Source: Sandaracinomonas limnophila (GTDB taxonomy: Bacteria; Bacteroidota; Bacteroidia; Cytophagales; Spirosomataceae). Taken from it: DNA of 64,000 nucleotides. Where the stretch lies: contig NZ_SACY01000002.1 in the NCBI RefSeq assembly GCF_004005965.1, positions 186,001 through 250,000 on the forward strand. The letters are read 5' to 3'. The notes under the pieces were generated by a model. That model searched no databases, had not been told where the DNA came from, and saw only the letters and a program-made list of their open reading frames with translations. A program made the translations under genes and the position numbers. This document shows positions 1 to 8,029 of this stretch, in pieces. Each line of letters starts with the position of its first letter. The stretch's first letter is position 1.

Positions 1-364
1 GTATTTAGGAGTAACCCTTTTAAAGCAAGGTAAATTTGATCAGGCAATTGAAAAATTGAAAAATTTTAGCTCAAAAGATTTATTAGTTCAGGCAAGAGCT
101 TACTCGCTTATAGGAGATGCATATACAGAGAAAAAAGCCTATGCTGATGCGATTTCTTATTACCAAAAAGCAGCAGATTACAAACCAAATAAGTTTTTCA
201 CACCAATGTATTTGTTGAAATTAGCTTTGGCAATGGAAGCAAACAAGCAAGATAAAGAAGCTTTAGAGGTTTATACAAAATTAACTGATAACTATCCACA
301 ATCATCCGAGTCTATTCCTGCAAAGAAATATAAGGCTCAATTGGAAAGCTCTATCTCTGAATAA
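1..364 (+). CDS. TPR-repeat protein, 3' part only
   Basis: The reading frame is open from base 2, so the true start lies to the left of the window and the apparent TTG start at 56 is not real. The visible ~120 residues are helical pairs typical of tetratricopeptide repeats: a segment around GDAYTEKKAYADAISYYQKA and a second ending in EALEVYTKLTDNYPQSSE. TPR proteins are scaffolds for protein-protein contacts. Its position just before ribH resembles the YfgM-like TPR proteins often seen there in Bacteroidota, but the N-terminus that would show a membrane anchor is missing, so the role is left open. Confidence 0.85.
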   Translation, partial: YLGVTLLKQGKFDQAIEKLKNFSSKDLLVQARAYSLIGDAYTEKKAYADAISYYQKAADYKPNKFFTPMYLLKLALAMEANKQDKEALEVYTKLTDNYPQSSESIPAKKYKAQLESSISE

Positions 365-427
365 GAATTAAATTTTCAAAATATAAGGGGTAAGGGCTTG
401 GGCTTTTATCCCTTTTGTTATTAAAAG

Positions 428-472
428 AAAAGACGAGAGACGAGAGATAAGAGACGAGGTAAATAGGTAATA
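428..472. repeat. Heptad tandem array, AGACGAG type
   Basis: Four 7-base units (AGACGAG, AGACGAG, AGATAAG, AGACGAG) occupy 431-458 and run into GTAAATA and GGTAATA, keeping the 7-base phase to about 472. It fills the gap between the TPR gene and ribH. The period is that of the other arrays in the window, but the unit is different, and no inverted partner is visible. Confidence 0.8.
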
Positions 473-485
473 TAAATAATAAAAT

Positions 486-962
486 ATGTCTTCGGCGGAT
501 AAAAATTTAAGTGAATTTGTGGCAAACAATTTGCCAGATATTAGTAACAAGAAATTTGCAATTGTTGTTTCTGAGTGGAATGAGACTATTACAGGAGCTT
601 TATACGAAGGTGCTTACAATACCCTTTTAGCTTATGGTGCTAAGGAGGAAAACATCATTAAGGCGGAGGTTCCTGGAAGTTTTGAATTAAGTTTAGGTTC
701 GCAAAAATTTGCTCAAAAGGAGGAAATTGATGCGGTAATTGCCTTGGGATGTGTTATTCAAGGAGAGACTAAGCACTTTGATTTTATTTGTATGGCAGTT
801 GCCAATGGTATCACAGAAGTAAGTTTGAAGTATAATAAACCTGTTATTTTTGGCGTATTAACTCCCAACACAATGCAACAGGCATTGGATAGAGCGGGAG
901 GAATTCATGGCAATAAAGGTGATGAGGCTGCGTTTACAGCCATAAAAATGTTAGCAATTTAA
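486..962 (+). CDS. ribH: 6,7-dimethyl-8-ribityllumazine synthase
   Basis: Catalyses the penultimate step of riboflavin synthesis, joining 5-amino-6-ribitylamino-uracil with 3,4-dihydroxy-2-butanone 4-phosphate; the enzymes of this family assemble as pentamers or 60-subunit capsids in the cytoplasm. The 158 residues match the family length. Visible hallmarks are the substrate loop VSEWNETITGALYEGA, EVPGSFEL, and ALGCVIQGETKHFDFIC, whose His is the usual catalytic base, then KPVIFGVLT near the C-terminus. It is followed after 10 bases by lysC, so the two are probably cotranscribed. No FMN riboswitch is visible upstream, and no other rib gene is in the window. Confidence 0.96.
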   Translation: MSSADKNLSEFVANNLPDISNKKFAIVVSEWNETITGALYEGAYNTLLAYGAKEENIIKAEVPGSFELSLGSQKFAQKEEIDAVIALGCVIQGETKHFDFICMAVANGITEVSLKYNKPVIFGVLTPNTMQQALDRAGGIHGNKGDEAAFTAIKMLAI

Positions 963-972
963 AAGTAAAATT

Positions 973-2292
973 ATGCAAGTTTGGAAATTTGGAGGGACCT
1001 CAGTTGGAAAGCCCGAGCGCATGAAGTCGATTCGACAATTGATTACGGAAGACGGAAAAGCTAAAATTGTTGTTTTATCTGCACTTTCAGGAAGCACAAA
1101 TACCTTATTATCAATATCAGAGTCATTAGTTAATAAAAATACGGCGGAAGCTAAGGCAAAAACAGCCGAATTACGTGCACATTATGATCAATTCTTAACG
1201 GAATTGTATCAGACTCCTGCTGGTTTAGGTAAAGGTCAGGCGATTGTAGAAAAAGAATTCAACTTCATTCAACAACTGATCGACACACCTAATTATGGCG
1301 CTAAGCAAGAAAAAGAAATTGTTGCTTTAGGAGAATTGCTTTCCACTCAAATTTTTGAAGCCTTTTTACAAGAAGAAGGTGTAAATTCTGTTTTATTACC
1401 TGCCTTAGATTTCATGGTAATTGATGCAGACAATGAACCTGTATTTGCAAAAATTGAAGAAAACATTGCTAAAGTTCTTAAAGCAAATGCCGGAAAAGAA
1501 ATATATATCACCCAGGGATTTATTTGTAGAAATCCTGCTGGGGAGATTGATAATTTAAAACGTGGAGGATCGGATTATACGGCCTCATTGATAGGCGGAG
1601 CAATTTCTGCAGAGGAAGTTCAAATTTGGACTGACATTGATGGAATGCATAATAACGACCCACGAATTGTAAAAAACACATTTCCAATTCGCGAATTATC
1701 CTTCGAAGAAGCAGCTGAATTAGCTTATTTTGGAGCAAAAATTTTACACCCAAGTACCATTACTCCTGCCAAAATGAAAGGTGTTCCGGTTCGTTTGAAA
1801 AATACCATGGAACCAAGTGCCTATGGCACCCTGATTTCAGACAAAACAACGGATACGGAAATTAAGGCCATTGCCGCAAAAGACAACATTACAGCTATTT
1901 ATATTCACTCAACTCGTATGTTGAATGCGTATGGATTTTTAAAACGTGTGTTTGAAGTATTTGAAAAATACAAAACACCTGTTGATATGATTACCACTTC
2001 CGAGGTTTCTGTTTCGGTAACTATTGACCAAACCGCTCACCTTGAAGACATTATGCGTGAGTTGAGAGAATTTGCTGAATTAGAAGATCCAGATGCTAAT
2101 CAAGTGATTATTTGTATTGTTGGAAACTTCTTTGCAGATAAAGAAGGTATTGCGATCAAGGTTTTGGATGCCATGAGAAACATACCAATACGTATGATTT
2201 CTTATGGAGCATCTGAGCACAACATTTCATTACTTGTTGATGCAAAACACAAAAATGACTCATTAAACGCTTTGAACGAAGGTTTATTTTAA
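973..2292 (+). CDS. lysC: Aspartate kinase (monofunctional)
   Basis: Phosphorylates aspartate, the first step toward lysine/diaminopimelate, threonine and methionine. The 439-residue protein opens with the kinase signature KFGGTSVG (residues 5-12). It carries the amino-acid kinase fold to about residue 290 (RGGSDYTASLIGGAI, WTDIDGMHNNDPRIV) and then two ACT-type segments (about 300-439), which in this family bind the feedback inhibitor. There is no homoserine dehydrogenase domain, unlike the bifunctional ThrA type. It sits between ribH and serS with gaps of 10 and 7 bases, suggesting one transcript. The symbol lysC is by family; which end product inhibits it cannot be read from the sequence. 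Confidence 0.93.
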   Translation: MQVWKFGGTSVGKPERMKSIRQLITEDGKAKIVVLSALSGSTNTLLSISESLVNKNTAEAKAKTAELRAHYDQFLTELYQTPAGLGKGQAIVEKEFNFIQQLIDTPNYGAKQEKEIVALGELLSTQIFEAFLQEEGVNSVLLPALDFMVIDADNEPVFAKIEENIAKVLKANAGKEIYITQGFICRNPAGEIDNLKRGGSDYTASLIGGAISAEEVQIWTDIDGMHNNDPRIVKNTFPIRELSFEEAAELAYFGAKILHPSTITPAKMKGVPVRLKNTMEPSAYGTLISDKTTDTEIKAIAAKDNITAIYIHSTRMLNAYGFLKRVFEVFEKYKTPVDMITTSEVSVSVTIDQTAHLEDIMRELREFAELEDPDANQVIICIVGNFFADKEGIAIKVLDAMRNIPIRMISYGASEHNISLLVDAKHKNDSLNALNEGLF

Positions 2293-2299
2293 AAATACT

Positions 2300-3571
2300 A
2301 TGTTAACCATTCCATTTATTCGTACCAATACCGAGCAAACAATAGCAGGTTTAAAAAAGAAAAGATTTGCAGATGCAGAAGCAATTGTTAAGCAAATTCT
2401 TGAATTAGACGAGGTTCGCAAAAACTTGTTACAGCAAGCAGAACAGGCCTTGGAAAAATCCAATGCCATTGCCCGCGAGATTGGTGGATTAATGAAATCG
2501 GGACAAACGCAGGAAGCTGAAGCTAAAAAAGCTGAAACTGCAGAGTTAAAAATTAAAATCAAGGAATTTGGGGAGGCAGCAAAAAAGGCCGAACAAGATG
2601 TGCAAGATGTATTGGTTACTTTACCCAATTTACCTCATTCATCAGTGCCTGAGGGCAAAACTGCTGATGACAATGAAATTACCTTAACCTGGGGAAAGGT
2701 TCCAAGTTTTGATTTTGAACCATTGGCTCATTGGGATTTAATCAAAAAATACGATATCATCGATTTTGATTTAGGAAATAAAATTACAGGAGCAGGTTTT
2801 CCAGTATACAAAGGAAAAGGGGCTCGTTTGCAAAGAGCTTTGATTAATTTCTTTTTAGATGAGGCAATAAAGGCAGGTTATTATGAAATTCAGCCACCCA
2901 TCTTGATCAATGAAGATTCTGGTTTTGGAACCGGACAATTGCCCGACAAAGAAGGGCAAATGTACATCACACAAGCAGAAGGCTTATACTTAATTCCAAC
3001 AGCTGAGGTTCCAATCACCAATTTATACCGTGATGTTATTTTAACTGAAAAAGACCTTCCCATAAAAAATGTAGGCCACACACCTTGTTTCCGTAGAGAA
3101 GCAGGTTCCTGGGGGGCGCATGTTAGAGGCTTGAACCGCTTACATCAATTTGACAAAATAGAAATTGTACAAATAAGAAAACCAGAAGAATCGTACCAGG
3201 CACTTGAAGAGATGTCGACCTACGTTCAAGGACTTTTACAAAAACTAGGATTGCATTATCGCGTTTTGCGTTTGTGTGGAGGAGACATGGGATTTGCTTC
3301 GGCATTGACATATGACATGGAAGCATGGTCTGGTGCACAAAATCGTTGGTTAGAAGTAAGTTCGGTTTCTAACTTTGAAACTTTCCAAGCAAATCGTTTG
3401 AAACTACGTATGAAAGTAGATGGAAAATCAGTGCTTTGCCATACATTAAACGGCTCTGCTTTAGCCTTACCAAGAATCGTTGCCTCTATTTTAGAGAACA
3501 ACCAAACCAAAGATGGAATTAAGATTCCTGAGGTATTGGTTCCGTATTGTGGGTTTTCAGTGATCCAGTAA
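2300..3571 (+). CDS. serS: Seryl-tRNA synthetase
   Basis: Class II aminoacyl-tRNA synthetase charging tRNA-Ser (and tRNA-Sec where present). At 423 residues it has the normal length. The N-terminal ~110 residues form the long antiparallel coiled-coil arm that grips the tRNA variable loop (Glu/Lys/Ala-rich, about 30-105). The catalytic core follows, with motif 2 around FRREAGSWGAHVRGLNRLHQ and motif 3 LNGSALALPRIVASILE. The start lies 7 bases after lysC. A strong stem-loop follows the stop codon and probably ends this transcript. Confidence 0.97.
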   Translation: MLTIPFIRTNTEQTIAGLKKKRFADAEAIVKQILELDEVRKNLLQQAEQALEKSNAIAREIGGLMKSGQTQEAEAKKAETAELKIKIKEFGEAAKKAEQDVQDVLVTLPNLPHSSVPEGKTADDNEITLTWGKVPSFDFEPLAHWDLIKKYDIIDFDLGNKITGAGFPVYKGKGARLQRALINFFLDEAIKAGYYEIQPPILINEDSGFGTGQLPDKEGQMYITQAEGLYLIPTAEVPITNLYRDVILTEKDLPIKNVGHTPCFRREAGSWGAHVRGLNRLHQFDKIEIVQIRKPEESYQALEEMSTYVQGLLQKLGLHYRVLRLCGGDMGFASALTYDMEAWSGAQNRWLEVSSVSNFETFQANRLKLRMKVDGKSVLCHTLNGSALALPRIVASILENNQTKDGIKIPEVLVPYCGFSVIQ

Positions 3572-3626
3572 AGTAGGCTTCGAGAGCCTCAGCCTACTTT
3601 TAGGTGCCTGAGGCTCTCGAAGGCAC
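3571..3626. terminator. Alternative-hairpin palindrome between convergent genes
   Basis: Two overlapping inverted repeats share one central strand. The first pairs AAGTAGGCT (3571-3579) with AGCCTACTT (3591-3599) and is followed by T residues, a plausible terminator for serS. The second pairs CTTCGAGAGCCTCAG (about 3578-3592) with CTGAGGCTCTCGAAG (about 3608-3622), a perfect 15-base stem. Forming one disrupts the other. The TGAGGCTCTCGAAGG core resembles dispersed REP-like palindromes of many bacteria (inference). Confidence 0.7.
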
Positions 3627-3629
3627 GGC

Positions 3630-4322
3630 TCACTCAACTATCAGTCGAAACCCTTCTCCGTGCAGATTCTGAATCTGAATTCGAGAATCCTCCTTGAGCA
3701 TTTTGCGAAGTTTTGTCATGTAGACATCCATGCTACGCGCATTGAAATAGGTATCGTCGCCCCAAATGAGTTTAAGCGCAAAACTTCTACTTACAGGTTT
3801 GCCTAAATTTTCGCACAAAATTTTCATTAATTCATTTTCCTTTGGGGTAAATTTTTGTTCTACTCCATTAAAAACAAGTTTCATTTTATTCGGCAAATAA
3901 AGATAATTTCCGATTTCAATTTCTTCTTTTAGGCTTGAAATATTTTTTTCACCTGAAGTACGTCGTAACACTGCTTCGATTCTTGCCAAAAGTACTTCCA
4001 TAGAAAAAGGCTTGGTCAAATAATCATCTGCCCCAACTTTGAATCCCTGCAGGGTATCCTCTTCCATCGATTTGGCTGTCAGAAAAATAATGGGGACATC
4101 CAAGTGATTTGCGCGAATATCCTTTGCCAAGGAGAATCCATCCTTTTTAGGCATCATAACATCTAGCAAACACAAATCAAAAGGTGATTTCACAAAGTAA
4201 TCTAAAGCCTCATCACCGTTGTTTGCCCATGTAACCTCAAAACCTTTTTTCTTTAAAAATTCGGATAGCAAAAGACCCAAATTAGGATCATCTTCTGCCA
4301 ATAATATAGCTGTGGTTTTCAT
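3630..4322 (-). CDS. OmpR/PhoB-family response regulator
   Basis: DNA-binding output protein of a two-component system. Residues 1-120 form a receiver domain with acidic D11/D12, phosphoacceptor D54 (in CLLDVMMPKKDG), T82 and K104 (TKPF). Residues about 135-230 form a winged-helix effector ending LRKMLKEDSRIQIQNLHGEGFRLIVE, typical of the OmpR/PhoB class. It lies two bases after the histidine kinase gene and is surely its partner. A TTAACA direct repeat in the divergent promoter region is a candidate binding site. The signal and regulon cannot be deduced from the sequence. Confidence 0.95.
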   Translation of the reverse strand: MKTTAILLAEDDPNLGLLLSEFLKKKGFEVTWANNGDEALDYFVKSPFDLCLLDVMMPKKDGFSLAKDIRANHLDVPIIFLTAKSMEEDTLQGFKVGADDYLTKPFSMEVLLARIEAVLRRTSGEKNISSLKEEIEIGNYLYLPNKMKLVFNGVEQKFTPKENELMKILCENLGKPVSRSFALKLIWGDDTYFNARSMDVYMTKLRKMLKEDSRIQIQNLHGEGFRLIVE

Positions 4323-4324
4323 CT

Positions 4325-6016
4325 TTATTGTTTAGGGAGTGAAATTTCAAATGTACTACCATCTCCTAATTTACTTTTAACAAGCACCTTGCCATCGTGT
4401 GCCTCAACAATCTTTTTTACATAACTTAGTCCTAGACCAAATCCCTTCACATTGTGAACATTTCCTGTAGGAACTCTATAAAAAGGCTCAAAAATATTAT
4501 TAATTACCTCTTTTGAAATACCTATTCCTTTATCCTGAATAAAAATTTGAATATTTTTTTCAGTTAATTGCAAGGAAATGGATATATCGGGTTGGTTTTC
4601 TGAGTATTTTATGGCGTTATCAATCAAATTAAATACAACATTTGAAAGGTGAACCTCATCTGCTTGAACAAATACCTCCTCATCTGGTAAATCGAGATGC
4701 AATTTGCCATGATTCGAAAAAATCACTGGACCATTAGCTTCAGCGATATGTTCAATCATTGCTTTTAAATCAATATTTTTCTTCTTCAAAACAATTTCTT
4801 CTTTCTCCATTTGGGCCGTTTGCAAAACACGCTCTACCTGATTTCCCAAACGTGTATTTTCTTCTCGAATAATTCCCAAATATTTTAAAATCGAATTATT
4901 TTTCAAGATTTCTGGCTCCTCTTGAATCAATTGTGTTGCCAAAGAAATGGTAGAAATAGGTGTTTTAAATTCATGGGTCATGTTATTGATGAAATCGTTT
5001 TTGACCTCTGCCAATTTCTTTTGTTTTAAAATCATAGAAACAGCCCAATAAAAACAAACCATTACAATTAATAAAAGAATAAAAGAAGCCGCGAAATTCA
5101 ATCCCATGGTTTCCCAAATAAATGCTCTTTGGCCGGGAAAATAAAGTTTTAATTGATGATTTGTTGGATGCAAATCATTCGGAAATAAATTGGTCGAAAA
5201 CAAATTTGGACTTATTTCTACCTTAGAAATCTTTTTATTTGAAAGGAAGACCCAGTTGTTATGATTCGCCCCTGCGCCAAAAATTCCATAATAAAAAGGT
5301 AAACGAATTCCCTTCAAAGACAATTCGAATTTAATCAAACTATCTAAAAGTGCTGGGGCAAATCGCTGTTGAATAGGTCTTTCCTTGAACAAAAAATCAG
5401 AAAAAAGCTCTTTTGCTAATTCTTTTTTATGGTCAACTTTAATGTTTAATTTAATGGCTTTGGATTTCTTATTTGGATCAACAGGAACTTCATCAATAAG
5501 TTTATCCAACTTTTTTTGTTCTTGCAGCCTTCTCTCCATTTCATTTAAATCCGGACCTAATTGATACTCCTCCGTTATTTCGGCTATTTGTCCGTTGGGA
5601 AGCATGATTTGCTTTTGAACCCACACAAAATCTGAAGGGGCAACAAATTGCTCCAAATTTTGCCTGTTTTTTTCACTTTCTACTTTCCACTTTCCACGTT
5701 CTCCTTTCCACTTTCTACTTTCCACTTTTACTTTTCCACTTTCCACTTTAAACTTTTCGCTGCCTACTAACTTTGCAGACAAAGCCCTTTCCTTTTCTTG
5801 TTCGAATTCAAATGATTTTTTCCGCTCGGCCAACACAAGGAGCTCTTGTTTTTCCAATTTTCGTACCACTTGGTCTAAACTACTACGAACTTCTGCTGCA
5901 AAATTTTCTTCTTTAGATACAAGCATATATCCTAACCAATAGGCTTGAAAGGCAATCAAACCTAAAAGAGCTAAGCTCATCAAAAAGATAATCCAACGTA
6001 TTTTTTGCTTTGTCAT
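4325..6016 (-). CDS. Membrane sensor histidine kinase with repeat-encoded insert
   Basis: Senses an unknown signal and phosphorylates the adjacent response regulator. The 563 residues comprise a transmembrane helix (about 7-30), a periplasmic sensor region (about 31-300), a second helix (about 306-330), a HisKA domain with phosphorylated H348 in THEFKTP, and a HATPase_c domain with the N box NLIDNAIKY and G boxes DKGIGI and GFGLGLSYVKK. An oddity is residues 87-114 of the sensor region: four 7-residue repeats (KVESGKV, KVESRKW, KGERGKW, KVESEKN) encoded by 12 heptad DNA repeats at 5674-5757. The remainder is a normal Bacteroidota kinase. A TAATTTTG promoter element lies 15 bases upstream of the start. 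Confidence 0.95.
   Translation of the reverse strand: MTKQKIRWIIFLMSLALLGLIAFQAYWLGYMLVSKEENFAAEVRSSLDQVVRKLEKQELLVLAERKKSFEFEQEKERALSAKLVGSEKFKVESGKVKVESRKWKGERGKWKVESEKNRQNLEQFVAPSDFVWVQKQIMLPNGQIAEITEEYQLGPDLNEMERRLQEQKKLDKLIDEVPVDPNKKSKAIKLNIKVDHKKELAKELFSDFLFKERPIQQRFAPALLDSLIKFELSLKGIRLPFYYGIFGAGANHNNWVFLSNKKISKVEISPNLFSTNLFPNDLHPTNHQLKLYFPGQRAFIWETMGLNFAASFILLLIVMVCFYWAVSMILKQKKLAEVKNDFINNMTHEFKTPISTISLATQLIQEEPEILKNNSILKYLGIIREENTRLGNQVERVLQTAQMEKEEIVLKKKNIDLKAMIEHIAEANGPVIFSNHGKLHLDLPDEEVFVQADEVHLSNVVFNLIDNAIKYSENQPDISISLQLTEKNIQIFIQDKGIGISKEVINNIFEPFYRVPTGNVHNVKGFGLGLSYVKKIVEAHDGKVLVKSKLGDGSTFEISLPKQ
5674..5757 (-). repeat. Heptad tandem array inside the kinase gene
   Basis: Twelve consecutive 7-base units, mostly CACTTTC or TACTTTC on the plus strand, make 84 bases. 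That is a multiple of 21, so the reading frame is kept and exactly 28 residues are added. The unit is the same as in the intergenic arrays at 29465, 43032 and 48106. Confidence 0.92.
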
Positions 6017-6031
6017 ACAATTAATCGTTTA

Positions 6032-6039
6032 CAAAATTA
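6032..6039 (-). promoter_or_regulatory. Promoter -7 element of the kinase/regulator operon
   Basis: On the minus strand this reads TAATTTTG, a full match to the Bacteroidota TAnnTTTG element, 15 bases before the kinase start codon. No clear TTG is seen at the expected -33 distance. Confidence 0.55.
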
Positions 6040-6077
6040 AAAGAATTCTTTTGGAATAAATCCACTAAAAAATCCTG

Positions 6078-6093
6078 TTAACACTCTTTAACA
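6078..6093. promoter_or_regulatory. TTAACA direct repeat, candidate response-regulator site
   Basis: TTAACA occurs at 6078-6083 and again at 6088-6093, an offset of 10 bases. This is the head-to-tail geometry bound by OmpR-family dimers. It lies between the divergent promoters of the kinase operon and the secreted-protein gene, 21 bases upstream of the latter's TATGTTTG, where an activator would replace a -33 element. Assignment to the adjacent regulator is inference. Confidence 0.5.
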
Positions 6094-6114
6094 TGTATCA
6101 ATTCAAAAATTATG

Positions 6115-6122
6115 TATGTTTG
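6115..6122 (+). promoter_or_regulatory. Promoter -7 element of the secreted-protein gene
   Basis: TATGTTTG matches TAnnTTTG exactly and stands 19 bases before the start codon at 6142. There is no TTG box at -33; the TTAACA repeat sits there instead, which suggests activator-dependent transcription. Confidence 0.55.
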
Positions 6123-6141
6123 TATTCTATAAACAAGCATT

Positions 6142-6870
6142 ATGAAAAAATCTATTTTATTATTTGCAATGATTGCTTCGGCAACATTTGCTTATGGACA
6201 AACAGAAAAAAAAGAACAAAGAGTACGAATTGTAACCATTGAAAATGGTCAGAAAAAGGTTGTTGAAAAGGTGATTGCAGATGGAAAAGATATTTCTGAG
6301 GAAATTAAAATCATGGAAGACACTTTACAAACAAAAGATGGTAAAAAACGAATGATCACTGTGGATGTGCGGGGTGACCGAAGAATGCAATCGCCACAGA
6401 GGGAAATAATTGAAGGTCCCCAAAAAGAAATGCGCGTATTTAAGTTTAAAGGTGGAGAAGAAGGGGAAGAAGATGTGATTCGCATTTTACCTGGTAGACC
6501 GGGAGATCCTGGAATGCCTACAGGTCCTATGGGTGATAAGGAATTTAGAAAAATCCACAGAAATGTAATGATTAATGCGGATATTATGCAATTGGATGAA
6601 ATGGGTTCTGCAACCATCAAAGCTTTACGCATTCAACCAAATACTCCATTCAATGGCAAATTCAATGTACATTTCAAAGCGCCAGAAAAGGGGACTGTAA
6701 CAATTTCTGTAACTGATTTACAAGGGAAGGAATTGGCAACTGAGCAGCTAAAAGATTTTCAAGGAGAATATTTGGGACAAATAGATATTAAAAAATCTGT
6801 AAAGGGTGTTTATTTTGTTCGAGTGGTACAAGGAAACGATGGCGCGGTTAGACGCGTGAAAATAGATTAA
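6142..6870 (+). CDS. Secreted protein with type IX C-terminal domain
   Basis: A 242-residue protein of unknown function. It starts with a clear signal peptide (MKKSILLFAMIASATFAYG, cleaved before Q20). The middle is charged and rich in Gly, Pro and Met (around LPGRPGDPGMPTGPMGDKEF), with no enzyme motif I can recognise. The last ~75 residues resemble a type IX secretion sorting domain: VTISVTDLQGKELATEQL and then GVYFVRVVQG with a basic end RRVKID. It is transcribed divergently from a two-component system across a 125-base gap holding a possible regulator site, so it may be that system's target or periplasmic accessory. That link is inference. Confidence 0.8.
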   Translation: MKKSILLFAMIASATFAYGQTEKKEQRVRIVTIENGQKKVVEKVIADGKDISEEIKIMEDTLQTKDGKKRMITVDVRGDRRMQSPQREIIEGPQKEMRVFKFKGGEEGEEDVIRILPGRPGDPGMPTGPMGDKEFRKIHRNVMINADIMQLDEMGSATIKALRIQPNTPFNGKFNVHFKAPEKGTVTISVTDLQGKELATEQLKDFQGEYLGQIDIKKSVKGVYFVRVVQGNDGAVRRVKID

Positions 6871-6874
6871 ACAA

Positions 6875-6903
6875 TAAAAAACCCCGCTAAGCGGGGTTTT
6901 TTA
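6875..6903. terminator. Bidirectional rho-independent terminator
   Basis: A near-perfect palindrome ACCCCGCT-A-AGCGGGGT (6881-6897) is flanked by A and T runs on both sides. It can end both the secreted-protein gene and ruvB, which converge here. Confidence 0.9.
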
Positions 6904-7929
6904 TTAAAATAACTGTCCAGTTTTCGCATTGGGTTCAAACCCTAAATGGCGATATGCTTTTTCAGTGGCTTCTCGACCACGAGAGGTTCTTTTCAAAAAA
7001 CCTTCTTGAATTAAAAACGGCTCATAAACTTCTTCGATAGTTTCAGCCTCTTCTCCACAAGCAGTGGCGATTGTAGAAAGTCCCACGGGTCCACCTTTAA
7101 ACTTCTCAATAATGGTCATCAAAATTCGATTATCCATTTCGTCTAACCCATTTTGATCAACATCTAATGCAGAAAGTGCATATTCAGCAATATGTGAATT
7201 AATAATACCCTCTCCTTTTATTTGGGCAAAATCGCGAGTTCTTCTCAACAAATTATTGGCAATTCTTGGCGTTCCTCTACTTCTTCTTGCTATTTCGTAA
7301 GCACCAGATTCTTCAATTGGCATTTTTAAAATGGCTGCAGATCTCGTAACAATGGTAGTCAATAATTTAGAATCGTAATATTCTAAGCGAGCATTGATAC
7401 CAAAGCGAGCACGCAAAGGCGATGTTAGCAATCCTGCACGAGTAGTTGCACCGATCAAAGTAAATGGATTTAGACCTATCTGAATACTTCTGGCATTAGG
7501 TCCAGAATCAAGCATGATATCAATCTTGTAATCTTCCATGGCGGAATACAAATATTCCTCAACGATGGGATTCAAACGATGGATTTCGTCAATAAAAAGT
7601 ACATCATAGGGCTGAAGATTAGTTAATAGTCCCGCTAAATCAGATGGTTTATCTAAAACGGGTCCCGAGGAGATCTTTAAACTCGAACCCAATTCATTGG
7701 CAATAATATGTGACAAAGTGGTTTTTCCTAAACCAGGAGGGCCATGCAGTAGCACATGATCTAGGGCTTCCTCTCTTGCCTTTGCTGCATCTACAAAGAT
7801 TTGCAAATTATCAATAATTTTACCCTGACCCGTAAAGTCGTCGAAGGACAAAGGTCTTAAGGCCTTGTCGATATCCTTGTCTTGTTGACTTAAGGAACTT
7901 GGATCTCCGCTTAAATAATCTTCCCGCAT
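6904..7929 (-). CDS. ruvB: Holliday junction branch-migration helicase RuvB
   Basis: Hexameric AAA+ motor that drives branch migration of Holliday junctions with RuvA during recombination repair. The 341 residues have the usual three domains: AAA+ core with Walker [11 protein letters not shown] and Walker B FIDEIHR, then [17 protein letters not shown] (sensor and arginine-finger region), and a C-terminal winged helix ending [13 protein letters not shown]. RuvA and RuvC are not in the window. A TATCTTTG element on the minus strand stands 14 bases before the start. It converges on the secreted-protein gene with a shared terminator. Confidence 0.97.
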   Translation of the reverse strand: MREDYLSGDPSSLSQQDKDIDKALRPLSFDDFTGQGKIIDNLQIFVDAAKAREEALDHVLLHGPPGLGKTTLSHIIANELGSSLKISSGPVLDKPSDLAGLLTNLQPYDVLFIDEIHRLNPIVEEYLYSAMEDYKIDIMLDSGPNARSIQIGLNPFTLIGATTRAGLLTSPLRARFGINARLEYYDSKLLTTIVTRSAAILKMPIEESGAYEIARRSRGTPRIANNLLRRTRDFAQIKGEGIINSHIAEYALSALDVDQNGLDEMDNRILMTIIEKFKGGPVGLSTIATACGEEAETIEEVYEPFLIQEGFLKRTSRGREATEKAYRHLGFEPNAKTGQLF

Positions 7930-7943
7930 AAATTTACTTTAAA

Positions 7944-7951
7944 CAAAGATA
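7944..7951 (-). promoter_or_regulatory. Promoter -7 element of ruvB
   Basis: Reads TATCTTTG on the minus strand (TAnnTTTG), 14 bases from the ruvB start. No TTG at the usual distance. Confidence 0.5.
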
Positions 7952-8000
7952 AAAATTTAATCAAACGCTTGTATTCATTTTTTTTGTTCTCATTATTTTT

Positions 8001-8008
8001 TAGCTTTG
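8001..8008 (+). promoter_or_regulatory. Promoter -7 element of glpF-glpK
   Basis: TAGCTTTG matches TAnnTTTG and lies 21 bases before the glpF start codon. The same octamer precedes bioF and the TonB receptor gene. Confidence 0.5.
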
Positions 8009-8029
8009 AAAAATTAAACCTTTTAACAA

